Source: Undaria pinnatifida
Taxonomy: Eukaryota; Sar; Phaeophyceae; Laminariales; Alariaceae
Direction: 5' to 3'
Length of the DNA: 64,000 nucleotides
NCBI GenBank assembly: GCA_012845835.1
Contig: JABAKD010000010.1
Location: 17,123,204-17,187,203 of the forward strand
Shown here: positions 30,701 through 42,700 of the stretch, piece by piece
How positions within the stretch are numbered: the stretch's first letter is position 1
Layout of the letters: every line of letters begins with the position of its first letter
The notes under the pieces: generated by a model
Databases searched by the model: none
The model's input: only the letters and a program-made list of their open reading frames with translations
What the model was told of the DNA's origin: nothing
Made by a program: the position numbers and the translations under genes

Positions 30701-33700
30701 CTTCTAGCTATGCAGTCTCTAGCCCCGGCGAACAGCCTAGCTGAACCGCCTCCAGCAGCAAGCCCACAACTGGGGCGGTGGATCTGTCAGCAGGGGCTGC
30801 GATCCGCGAGGATCCGGGGTCTGCTGCTGGTGCTTGCTGCTGCTGCTGCTGCTTCGACGACGACTGCCCTTGCCTGTTTACGTTTGGTCACATTTCGTAC
30901 TGGTATGGCCGCATTACTACTACTGCTGTTGTTACGGCTTCAGCCGGCACGGGATTCGCGTCACACTGTATGCCTTGGTACGAGTAGCTAGGGGCACTGC
31001 CTGGTGATTGTTCTACACGCTTTGAGGACATACGATCGGAGCATCGGCACGAGAGAGGCACGAAAAGCGGTATGTTTTGTATTGTTTACGGATCCGCGGG
31101 TCCGATCCGCGGGGCGCCTGCGCGGCAATGGCTCTCTGCTGTAAGTTTGGACATGGTGGATCCGCGGGCCAGATCCGCGGGTTTGACCCGCGGGTCAGCC
31201 GAAAATAACTCGTGGGTCATGATGGCTTGACCCGCGAGTGACCCGTATCTCGGGGGTCATGACCCGATCCGACTCGCGAGATTTGAAAACCTCTTGACCC
31301 GATCCGACCCGACCTGACCCGAGCCGTGATATTTCAATACCTGGTACGTTATGACCCGACCCGACCCGACCCGACCCGACCCGACCCGCGATATTTTGAA
31401 ACCTCTTAACCCGACCAGACCCGACCCGTGAGATTTTAATGTGTTATGACCCGACCCGACCCGGCCCGCGAGATTTTGAAACCCCTTCATGACCCCGTGA
31501 AAAGCCCTGATTATTTTGTGTCCTTTTTTCGCCTCGAAAGTCCTGAGAGAGTTCATTCAGACTGCGATTGCCGCGTGCCCGTCGCAGGATCTTGATCAAC
31601 CTGGCTGCGGGGCATGTGGCTATTGAGCACGGCCTCAGGGGACCGAACCACGCTGCTGCGACTGCCTGCGCTACAGGGTGAGGTTAAAAGAAAACACGAA
31701 GCACAGCAATGAGATAGGCAGGGGTAGGGGTGGAGCCGAGGGTGCGGTGCCGCGGTATATCGCGTGCAGCCGCCGCTATTAATTAATATCTGGTACTGCT
31801 GTTGATACGTAGTTGTACCTGTTTTGCGGTTTTTGACTCAAGAAGTAGTTTTTTTTTGCGTTTGTGGAGGGCGCAGATTATTTGTGGTGTTTCTTCCCCT
31901 TTTTGTCCATGTTTGGCTGTCGAGAGACAACAGCACCATCCACTCCGTGCCGCTGTATCACCGTACCACACCCTTGCTGAACGACATGCATCTATATATT
32001 TACAGCTTTGAGATTGGCCTATAACTTATAACCCATGCTGACGCCCGAAACAGTATTATGGCATTCCAGAATGTTATCGTATGCCTACGGCGTGGATGCC
32101 CCTCTAGCTGTCCGTCCCCCCGCCCTGCCCCCGCTCCTCCTCCTCCTCTCCCCCCCCGCCCCCCTTCTTCCCCCCCCCCTCCCCCCTCCCCCATGTTGTT
32201 GTTCTTACATTAACTCGCATAATCAAGTCCGTGGTCAAAGGACAGGCTGCAGTCACTCTGGAGCTGAGGAATAACCCATGCTGACGCCCAAAATAGTATT
32301 ATGGCACTTCAGAATGTTATCGTATGCCTGCGGCGTGGACGCCCCTCCTCCTCCCCCCCCACCCCCCTCCTCCTCCTCCCCCCCCCCCCTCGCCTCCCTT
32401 CCCCCCTCCCCCCCCCCTGCCCCCCCCTCTCTTTTTTCGTCTTTATGAGTTGGCGGTACCCGTGATGGAGGTCGTGTTAGATAGTATACGGCGGAGTGGA
32501 AAACCTTGACTACGAGCAAGGGGGATTATATTACGCAATGTGCACTAAGCACCCAGGAGGCAGTTACACAGTATCCCCGTTGCTATCTCTGGATGTGGCC
32601 ACACCAAAACACGAATAAATTACTTCGCAGCTGTCATTCGATGTGCAAGAAAGTACGCACAAGGTGCGGAAGTCCGCGGCTCACAAATGGTTCTTAATGG
32701 GATGCAGCTCACCCTTCATGCGACTCGCCGAACACCTCACGGCGCTTCGCGCTTGGTGCACGTGATTTCTGCCCAATCGGTGAAAACCCTCACATCGCGC
32801 TCCGTCCCGGCATAGTAGGAATGCGAGGGTCTATGGTCTTAAGACTACGGCTATGCGTGAAATGAGTACACCCCCCTCCCCCTCCCTCCCGCTCTCCCCC
32901 TCTCCCCTCCCTCCCCTGCCCTTCCCTCGCCTCCCCGCCTCCCCTCCCCCCCCCCCCCCCCCCCCCCCCCGCCTCCTCGCCTACGACAACCCCCCCACCA
33001 GTTACGCCTGGGTTTATTCATATAACTTGCCTACGTTTGTGTGTGGTCGCCTGGCCTTGCCTGTTCAGCGCTCACGCGATCGGGGACGCTTATCGCTTCA
33101 TAAAGTACGGTGACGCGGACGTGATGGTGTGTGGGGGGAGCGAGGCGTCCATCCACGAGCCGGCCTTGGCAGGGTTCGCTAGGATGAACGCGCTCTCTAC
33201 AAGGTGGGTTCACGAGGTCGCCGACCCCAGCGTGGTTCACCAAAGGGCTTCGACGTTGCATTTTTTCTGTACCACCGAAAATGTTGAATTGAGCTTTTTC
33301 TGCGGCGTAGGCCTCGGCGCCGCCGCCTACGACACTGTGAGCTTTCGCTGCGTGATTTTTTTTTCTCAATATCTTATCACGTTTACTCTCCAGCTCAACT
33401 CGTAAGAGGTTTACCCTCGGCGACCTTCTGGACAAGCCATAGTCACAGGTGTGTTCCCTTCTCTCCCCCCCGATACTTGCCCCTTCATTTTCATCGCGCA
33501 TAGAGTTTGTTCAGCGTTCCTACCTTTTAGCTTTTTATTTTTTTCGATTTTCGTCGATTTTTGCTCTCGCTGACGCATCACCCCAGCGACACGGTAATGT
33601 TCCCATGAGCTCCACCCGGCCCCTTTAGAACCAGCAGAAAATCCCCAAGTAATACCAGATACCGTACCAAAAATATCAGGCGTTTTTAGGTGGTCCGCAC

Positions 33701-36700
33701 ATTGACGGCGAAGGTTCGTAGCCTTAGCTTGGGCTAGGGTTAGGGGTGGGTCTACGCCCTCATGTGACGTGCAAAAACAATGCCCCGAAACACATACAAA
33801 AAAAAACAGGCTGAAGCCTCTTCAAAATATAGTAATTTTGGGGGGGTTGAGGGCGGTGAAGCGACCTCTTTCGAACTGACCCAACAAGTTGTTCGGACCA
33901 AACAGGTCGAAATTAAACTGCGAATGTGTGCGTGTGTGTTTGTTTTTTTAGGCTTTTTGCGGTAGCCGAGGGGCTGAAAAACGCTTTTTTGTTGCATGAA
34001 CCCTCGAATTTGCCTGTAGTTGCGGGCACGCTGTCGGCAAGCGTGCTTGCTCTACGTAGTCGCGTGTAGTTAGAAGGCGGCGGCGGCGGCGACGGAGGAT
34101 GTAGGCCTCGGAGCTGACGGGTCGGTGATTCGTCAGTCGGAAACAGTTTGGCCCAAAAGTGCTCCCTCTATAGCCGCGCGGGTATGTGAACTATAGAGGG
34201 AAATACCGGCACTACAGGGGCAACCGGCACTACTCCGCATATTGCCACTACTGGTTGTTCTCGTATGTGCCAAGCGATGTCCAGGCACTACAGTGGGCAA
34301 CCGGCACTACTCAACCGGCACTATAGAGGGACCACCACTGTTTAATATGCACCCCAGTCGTAGCAAGCGTCCACCTGTCTGATACGGTGGTGGTGTCCTT
34401 AAAATTGCCGCGTGCTTCTGCTTCGCGCGGTAGGTTCAACGATGAACCAGAAGAAGCGTCCAGGCCGTTCGACAAGGAAAGGGACGGCTTCGTTTTGGCA
34501 GGCAGGTGCTCACCCGCCTCCTCCCGCCTGACACTCCGCAACACCTTGGGGTGGTATGCATAGACGATGTGTTTTGATGTAGCTCATTGGAATATAAGGA
34601 CACTCTAAATTGAAAGTGGTGGATTATGTGGTGATGTACCACACTGAATAAATAGAGACGGATCTGCTACTTTTAAGTAGTTTTTTTTTCCGGTAATGGG
34701 GGTGTGCTTTGTGAGGACCAGGGTAGACCAGGGTTAACACCGGCGTTAGACCTGCGCCCTCGTTCATGGCGAAAAACTACTTGGAATTAGGGTGGAATCG
34801 TGTTTGCTGTGTTTATCAAAGGGTTACACCGTAATACCTTGGCGTGATACGATAGTCAGTGTGTTGATGGAACACGCTGCGCAGCGAGCTGCTGGTTGGA
34901 CCGCATTATAATTCAGCATTCGTGTGGAGATATACTCGTACACTGTACTTGTACTGCTCTACCGCGGCCGGCGTCAGATTTTCCCGCTGCGATACTTTGT
35001 ATATTGATTACCGGTACATTATGTGGGTGTAGCCCTACCCACTACGAAGATATGATGGCATTTTTAGTGCGGGTGATCCGAAAATATTTAACCTTCAGTT
35101 AACCGACTTTGCGTCGGAACGGCTGATGTTTCACCTTCACAATTGCCAGTACGTGACAGGCCCACGAAAAAGGAATCTCCTTAAAGAATGCCAGGCTCAC
35201 TTTTTGAAGGACGCTCGTAAGAAGCACTTCGTCCTTGTTCTTAGCGATGATTGGGCGCTTCTAGGCTCTCTCTCCCCTTCCTCGGGTAGTACCAGTCTGA
35301 GCCTAATATGTAAGACGCCTTTATATTAGATTATTAGAGTGGGTGAAAGTGGCTTTTATTTGGATCCCGACCGGTAGGATGGGAAGGGCAGGGCCTCTCC
35401 ATAGAAGCTTCTGCAAAGCCTTGTCTGCCACGAAGGGGACAGCTTCTGACCTGCCCCACCTCGCCGACGGTGGACGAAAGCAGGGCGGTTTTGGGTTTAA
35501 GAAGCCGTGCTTAGCGCGGAGAGTTACGCTAACCCCTACCTAAAAGCCTGTGCCCAAGGTTGGCGTCACTGAAGGATTCAGGCCTTGCTCAGAACACGAG
35601 TAGGCGTTTTTGGTGTGGAGGTGAATGTGAAGAGATGCGTGCTACGACAGAGATATCAAGGTATACCGTTTTTTGGCGAAAAACAATTATTTTCTGAATG
35701 ACGGAGCTCCTTTTACTCAAAATCTTCGGAACGTCGTTCTTGCTTGCAATATATATCCTTAATGAGGACACACAACTCGTAATGCGCGCGATCGGAGTAT
35801 CACACACAGCTTGCAAAGATGAGTTTCGACGAAATCTTCGATCTCACAGCTGGAGTATATTTTCATTTTTTATAATACTCGAGTATATATTATAAAAATA
35901 TGAATACACTCCAGCTGTGAGATCGAAGACTCTGCCGAAACTCATCTTTGCAAGCTGTGTGTATGTATGCACACACATATTTTGGTATAACTAGGCCAAT
36001 ATATATAGGTCGCCCCGGTGGCGTATCAGGTTGTCCTCGAGCCTGGTCTAGGTCATTTTCGGGAGTTTGAATCCCCTCGAGTGCATACTCGTATAAATTC
36101 GTGGGGACTTTTTCTTGTACACAAATTGACTTGCGGAAACCGCGAGAGCGTGAGTTAGCAACACTCGATGAATAATCGACGAGCAATGGGATTGCTGAGC
36201 CTTATGCGCGATGAAAATGAAGGCAAGAACCGGGGGGGAGAAAGGGACGACACATGTCACCACGGCTTGTCCAGAAGCTGGAGAGTAGATGTGTGTGAAA
36301 AAAAAAGAAGATATATATATATATATGCTGTATATATATCATTATTTTGTTGTATGCCTAGTCCATGGGTTTAGTCTATTAATAAGTCAGTTTATGGGTG
36401 AGGCACAGACCTACCCAAGTGGTAGGAGCCAAAAATGGTTGATCCGCCTTAGCATGTGTCATACGGCGGTACAGTATGGTGGGGTGTGACGGGGGCTGCA
36501 GCTGTTTTGTTGGGACTGCTTTGTCTTACGGGTGTCTTAAGGGTGATGGTGGGTTACCCTCGGCGTTGGTGCGACTCTCGTTTTAATCGCGGCGTCCGTA
36601 TGTCGGTGTGACCGTCCAACCATTGCTTGCAGCGCTGTGATAACAATCCAATCCGCATTCCTTACGCACCACTCTGGATGAAATATGAAAATGTGCGGGT

Positions 36701-39700
36701 TGTTGATGCTAAGACTATTGCATCTCCTCCCCTTCCCGTATTGGACGTAAGAAGGCGTTTAAGTTAAATAACGTGCGTGGTGTATTAATAATACCTTAAC
36801 GGTGTATGAATAATGTGTTGACGGTCCTTATGTTTTCGTCCGTATTGGCAGCTCGGACTGGAGGAAGAGAGTGCGGCTCGCGGTAGTTGGTACAGCGGCT
36901 GGCTTCCGGGGTGTTTTTGTTTGTTCCGGTTTTTGGTCGCGGCTCCCGCCCGGGTCGCTACAAATCTGTATCGGCTTCCTTGTTTGTTTGTTTTTTTCGT
37001 TTCTGATTTCGTTTTTTCTTATTTCGACTCGCGGTTGCTTCGTTGTGCATCAAATCAACCGTGTCTGCGCAGAGGGCGCCGCGGTTCTTGTCTTGGAGGA
37101 GATGGAGCACGCACGGCATCGGGGGGCAAATATCCTCGCAGAGGTGCGTGCGTCCGGATGCGGAGGGGGCGACTGTTGCGCGATTTTTCGTCAAACGTTT
37201 CTATCACAACACTCTGTTGTGGTAAAGCGCGCGCTCTGTGGGATGGTGTATACGCCGGCAGCTAGCGCTGCTGGAGTAGTGACGGGGACCGCCGGCAGGG
37301 ACAGCTCGCGCTGTCGCTACCGCGGGAACTAAAAGATACGCCAGCTATGTAGCGCTGGGTTGAGAATACAATTTGGGTTGAATTGCCACACGGCATGTAT
37401 GAAGGCAAGTGGGAGTGTGGTGAAGCTTAAGCTTTGCTTCCCCCCCCGATCCGCCGGAGGACGAAGAAAAACGAAATGTGGAATGAGAAACGGGCGAATT
37501 TCAGGGTAGGGGGAACTTTTTTTTTTTTCTGAGGCTGATTACTTAAGGAGCTCTATTAGACACAAGCGACGTTAGACGTGGGCGTGCACCCCTTGTTGTT
37601 TCTGAGGCTAATGGTTCTTCTTTTTCACTCGAGGAGCTCTGTTCCTCACCTAAGAACGATATTTTGAGTAAACCGGAAGTGCAACCCGACGACCGAACCC
37701 ATGGGCTATGTATATATATAGGTGTAAGCGTTCTTTTACATTGCGAAATAAGAAATGGCCGATTTTTCCGACGATTATGAGTGAAGGAGCGCCAGTCGTT
37801 CGGATTTTTTTGTGGCAAAAAAGTGGTATACCTTAGTACTTATGTTATCGTAGCACGCGTCTTTTCCTCGCCCGAAAACTGTTTTTTTTTCAGAAAAGCG
37901 CAATCATAGGATCTATGTATACGAAGAACCACGTTTCAAGACACGAACGGGTTTCCAGCGATGTTGGATGTTTCCGCAGCGGAGGAGTCCCCCCATCAGC
38001 TTTGGTATGTTTTCGGCCCGAAAAGTGCTATGGCCTTGTCGTCGTGGCACACGCGAGACGCTTCTGTGGTGACATTCTGTTGTGACGAAGACCTTGGCTA
38101 CGATAAGTTTTTTTTGTTTTGGTTTTCCCTACTTTTGCAATGGCTCGGGGTCTCTCGCGCGAGTGCAGAGATACAAATTATTGCGTTTTCACAGTGGAGG
38201 GAACTAATCCTGACCCTACCCCTAACCCTAACCCATACGAAATGTACTATACCGATGACTGCCCCCTAGTGACGTCATAGTATTGACGTCTAGTGACGTC
38301 ACTGGGGTGAAATGGTTGAAGAAACGCAATGATCATGTTATCTCTGCGCGAGTGAGAACTCACGTATGTGGTCGTGTGCGGCCTTAATTGAGCCGTCGTG
38401 CTGGTTTTTCGTTGGCGCTGTGAATAATGTGTATCTCTGCGCGAGTGAGAACCCATGTATGTAGTCGTGTGCGGCCTTAATTGAGCCGTCGTGCTGGTTT
38501 TTCGTTGGCGCTGTGAAGCCCCCAAAATCGTCTTTCTTTTTTTTTTCATTGCGGTACGGAGCCACTCGGGCGAGTGACTCGAACACAGTGGTGGAAAAAG
38601 GGGGCGCCGTTCGTGGCCATGGTCCGGGAGCGAGCGCGCGCTTTGTGGAACGGGAAGAAGACAGGACGCGTCCACATTGTGCTCGACGCTATTGAATAGC
38701 GTTTTTTTTTGCGATTTCCAAAACCGCTGTTGTGTTGGAAAAAAAAAAAAGTCCAATTGTGTTGAAACCGACGACTGCTGTCGTATACGATGGTAACCCA
38801 AGGCCAACCAGCCCCCGAAAAAATAAAAAAAAATGGTTCGTAGAAAATGAAAACAGATGGTACCTGGTGGGGAGAAATAAAACGTATGTCTACCCTATTT
38901 TTTTTTTTTTTTGGATTTTTCGTGGGTTGGGTTGGCCCTGGATTGTGAAGTTCGACGGTTTCAATACTATTCCTAGTACGTTTTACTACCCAACGCCTAC
39001 CCAACCAAAGTTGGTATACATCGCAAATACGCAATGACAGGGGTACATTATTATTTGGCCGAATTACTAGAGCTGTGAGTCGGCACGACTTGAGTCACCA
39101 ACTAGTTACTATTAATAGTTGGACTAATAGTCAGTCATTTGCCGGAGCTGCCGACTAACCGAGTTATTGGGTTTCGATGCTTGTAGGAAGGATTTTTTAA
39201 TGCGGAGTGCGTTTTTCTGGGGGGGCGGGGGGGGGGGGGGGCGGTCGGGGGAGGCTGACTTGGTTCACTTCACTCACCTGGTTTTAGTCGGCAAGTCGGC
39301 TGACCGTCTGCTGGTTTCGCCAGCGGACTTGCCGACTGAAGTCATTCAGTTGGCCTCCGTTACCTACCGATTAGTTTTTTTAGTGGTAAAATCCTGCCGA
39401 CTCGCAGCTCTACATATTGCTTCGAAGTGACGGGGCTCCTCCTTAGCTGAAGAAGTACCCAATATCATAGGAAACCCATTCGTGTTGTACAGGTATTCGT
39501 TACATGCCTGCTACTGTTGGCCATGGGATGTTCATCAGGGCCCGCTTCCATCTTTTCTTGAAGCGAGGTAATGGGTTAGAGTGTGTAGAGGGTATTGGGT
39601 GAGGTTTACAGACGTAACGGGTGAGCGTGCAGAGCTCCTGATTCAGGATCGCCAGCAAAAAAAAAGTGCGTGTGCTGCTGATGTGGCACTGCGTTGTTTG

Positions 39701-42700
39701 TAACCGGGCGTGACGGTCTTTTCTCTCACGCTGTGCGCGGCGCTGTTGAAGGTGCGAGGCTACGGCGTATCGGGCGACGCGCATCACATCGCCGCGCCGA
39801 CTGAAGACGGTGCGGGGCCTGGCCGGGCCATGCTTGCGGCAATCGGTGAGAGGGGCCCGGTGTTCCGATTGCTTCCCGTTCTATTGTTGCTGGGACAGGG
39901 CGCCCCCCTCGACCTTTTTGAGGGCCCATTGAGATAGAATCCGAAAACACGAGAAGCGCGGTGAATCCCACCCGTCCAGAAAGAGCGTGCAACGGTATGA
40001 AGATGGCCATACACACCTCTCACGGTAGAGGGCGCACCTTTTTTTTTTCCGCCTGCAAGGTTGTTCGTTGGCTCAAGGAGCTCTTCATCTCACCCCATTT
40101 TTTTTTCTTCTTTTTTTTTAGTTAAAACGAAAGTGCAACGCGATGAGCAAAACCCATATGGCCTAGTAAGTGTAAAGAAACATCCCAATTTTTGCGAAAA
40201 ACAAGAATCTCATTCGGAGGAGTTGCAGGTTCACCCTCTTCGGACTTCGGGGGGAAAAATGGTGAAAAAGGACGATTCCGGCGTCGGTTGCTGCGTGATT
40301 GGGGGGTGACAAGAGTTGAGCCCCGGACTACAATGCAAGGAGTCGTGCATGCGACAAGGGGCGGACGGCGTAGCATGGTCCTAGCCGTACGGCTGGGCGC
40401 TCACATCGCTCGTAGACGGTTGGAAATACGACAGTAGCGGTGTTCGTTTTTTCGGTGCAGACGGACCCCAAAGGGGGCAGGGAGCCCCGTGATTCGGATT
40501 TATTTATTTTTGTCGAACAAAGTGCTCTCTCTAGGGTAGCACTCCTCTGTACTGCCCGCGCGCGTGTCGTGTACATCTATGTCTGCGTGTTGCGCTTCGG
40601 ACACACGCCCAACCCAGCAGAAAGGGCTGCTTCGAATCGTGCTGCGATAGAGACGTTAAGGTATACCTGGTACCACTTTTGGGGCCGAAACGTTTTTTTT
40701 CTGAAATGACGGTGCCCTTTTTAACCCAAAATCGTGGGAAATCGATTATTACTTAGTAGGCCATGGGATTGCACTTTTAGTTATTCTCGAAATCAGTTTT
40801 TTTATTCGGGAGAGGTCTTAACCTCCCAAATTTGAGGAACCTCGGAAAAAAAAAGGTGCATCTCTGCCGGCCGTAGCATATATGGCTCGCCGTGCCAACT
40901 CCGCACTCCGATATAACGCGTGCTACGATAGAGATGCACCACATTTTTTCTGTGGCTCCTCAATTTGGGAGGTCAAGACCTCTCTCCCATAAAACTGATT
41001 TAAGGAGAAAAATAAAACTGCTGTATGTAAACCGGATGAAAAATCCCATGGCCTACTTACTAGGTATACAACGAGAATCATGATAAAAAACAATGGCCTA
41101 TTTTTTCCCGACGATTTTGGGTTAAGGAGCCCCGTCATTCTGAAAGTTATTTCGCCAAAAAACGGTATACCTTGATACCTCTATTGTTAAAGGCGTCTTA
41201 GGGTGACTCTGGGTTAAGGAGCCCCGTCATTCAGAAAGTGATTTCGCAAAAAAACGGTATACTTTAATACCTCTATCATCGTAGCAGGCATCTTAGGGTG
41301 ATTTTGGGTTAAGGAGCCCCGTCATTCAGAAAGTGATTTCGCCAAAAAACGGTTCACCTTAATACATCTATCGTAGCACGCGTCTTAGGGTGACTTTGGG
41401 TTAAAGAGCCTCGTCATTCAGGAAGTGATTTCGCCAAAAAACGGTATACATTAATACCTCAATCATCGTAGTACGCGTCATATGTGCCACAGTAGTACGA
41501 GAGGCAGCAATTTTTTTGCTATTTTTTTCTTGTTTTTTTTTGTCGCGGTCGGGCACCCTAACCCCCCAAAAAATCTGGGGATTTTTTTTCATTTGTTTTG
41601 TTTTACAATATTATAATAGTTACGTTTTTTGTGTGTATCTAGGCCGTGCTTTTATCTTATTTTTTTTGTTTGTCGGGTTGTAATTTCGGTTTTGCTCAAA
41701 ATCGTGAGAGTGTGTGTGTTTTGTGTGTGTTTTGTATTAACCTCCCCCACAGGTGAGGAGAAGCAGAATACATGTGGTCCCTTGTTTTTTCGACGGTTTT
41801 TTCTCCTGCTAAAAAAAAATGTGTAAAAGACGCATGCTACGATAGAGGTACGAGTAGCACTTTTAGACTGTTTCGTTTTTCTGAATGACGGGGAATAGCA
41901 GGGGTCGAAAATGGTCGAAAAGAGAGCCCCCCCCCGAGTCTGACAGACTCGCTGATTGAAGTTCCGAAGGGTTAACCTGTGACAACCACGGCTTGCCGAG
42001 GAAGACCGTTGAGGATAGAAACCTACCGCAGGTTGAGCTGGAACGCAACAAACGGTGGTCGGAAAAGCCTCTCACAGGTTGAGCTGGAACACTATGCGCG
42101 GTGACCGTAGACAAAAGAACCATTGTGTCTGCGATCGGAACCTCGCACAGGTTGAGCTGGAACGTACGTAACGAGCGGTGACCGTGAAAACAAAAACACC
42201 AACGTGCCTGCGGAAGGAGAAAATTTATCGATCCTCCCCTTCATCGTGCGGATGTATGTACCGCACCTTGCAGAAGAGTCTGGGCTTCCCGCTGAGTCCG
42301 TCGGCTACGTTAACGCTCATGCGACGTCCACGCCTCTGGGGGATGCGGCGGAAGGGCGCGCGATTGACCGAGTATTTCGGCAGAGGTGAAGTACAGTACA
42401 GAACGCCACCGCACTGTCTTATGTAAGAAATTGGGAGTGAAGAACTTAGGCTCGAACTTTGCACGAATCATACATAGGAAACCCCTTTGTTTATGCTGAA
42501 AGCAGTGTCGTTGGCGATTCTGTGGCGACGTGGATCGCGCTAGTAAGGGCTGGCTGGCACACGGTGACGGTTCCAGTCAGCAGGACGCCACTGCCCTGTG
42601 AATATCCGCACGCTCTGTATGCCTGTACAATTATTAATACTACTCTGCTGTAAGTACGGACTTGAACTGCTGGATGTGTCCCAATGCAAGCTTACGGGCT

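Noticed and set aside
34502-34510. GT donor GGCAG|GTGCTC for OXSM exon 7
   Set aside because: It shifts the frame of exon 8 and destroys the [10 protein letters not shown] motif; the GC donor keeps both.
36008-36080. Functional tRNA gene
   Set aside because: Box A/B-like motifs exist, but no full cloverleaf with paired acceptor stem was found, and the sequence continues into a body shared with another locus, as in a SINE.
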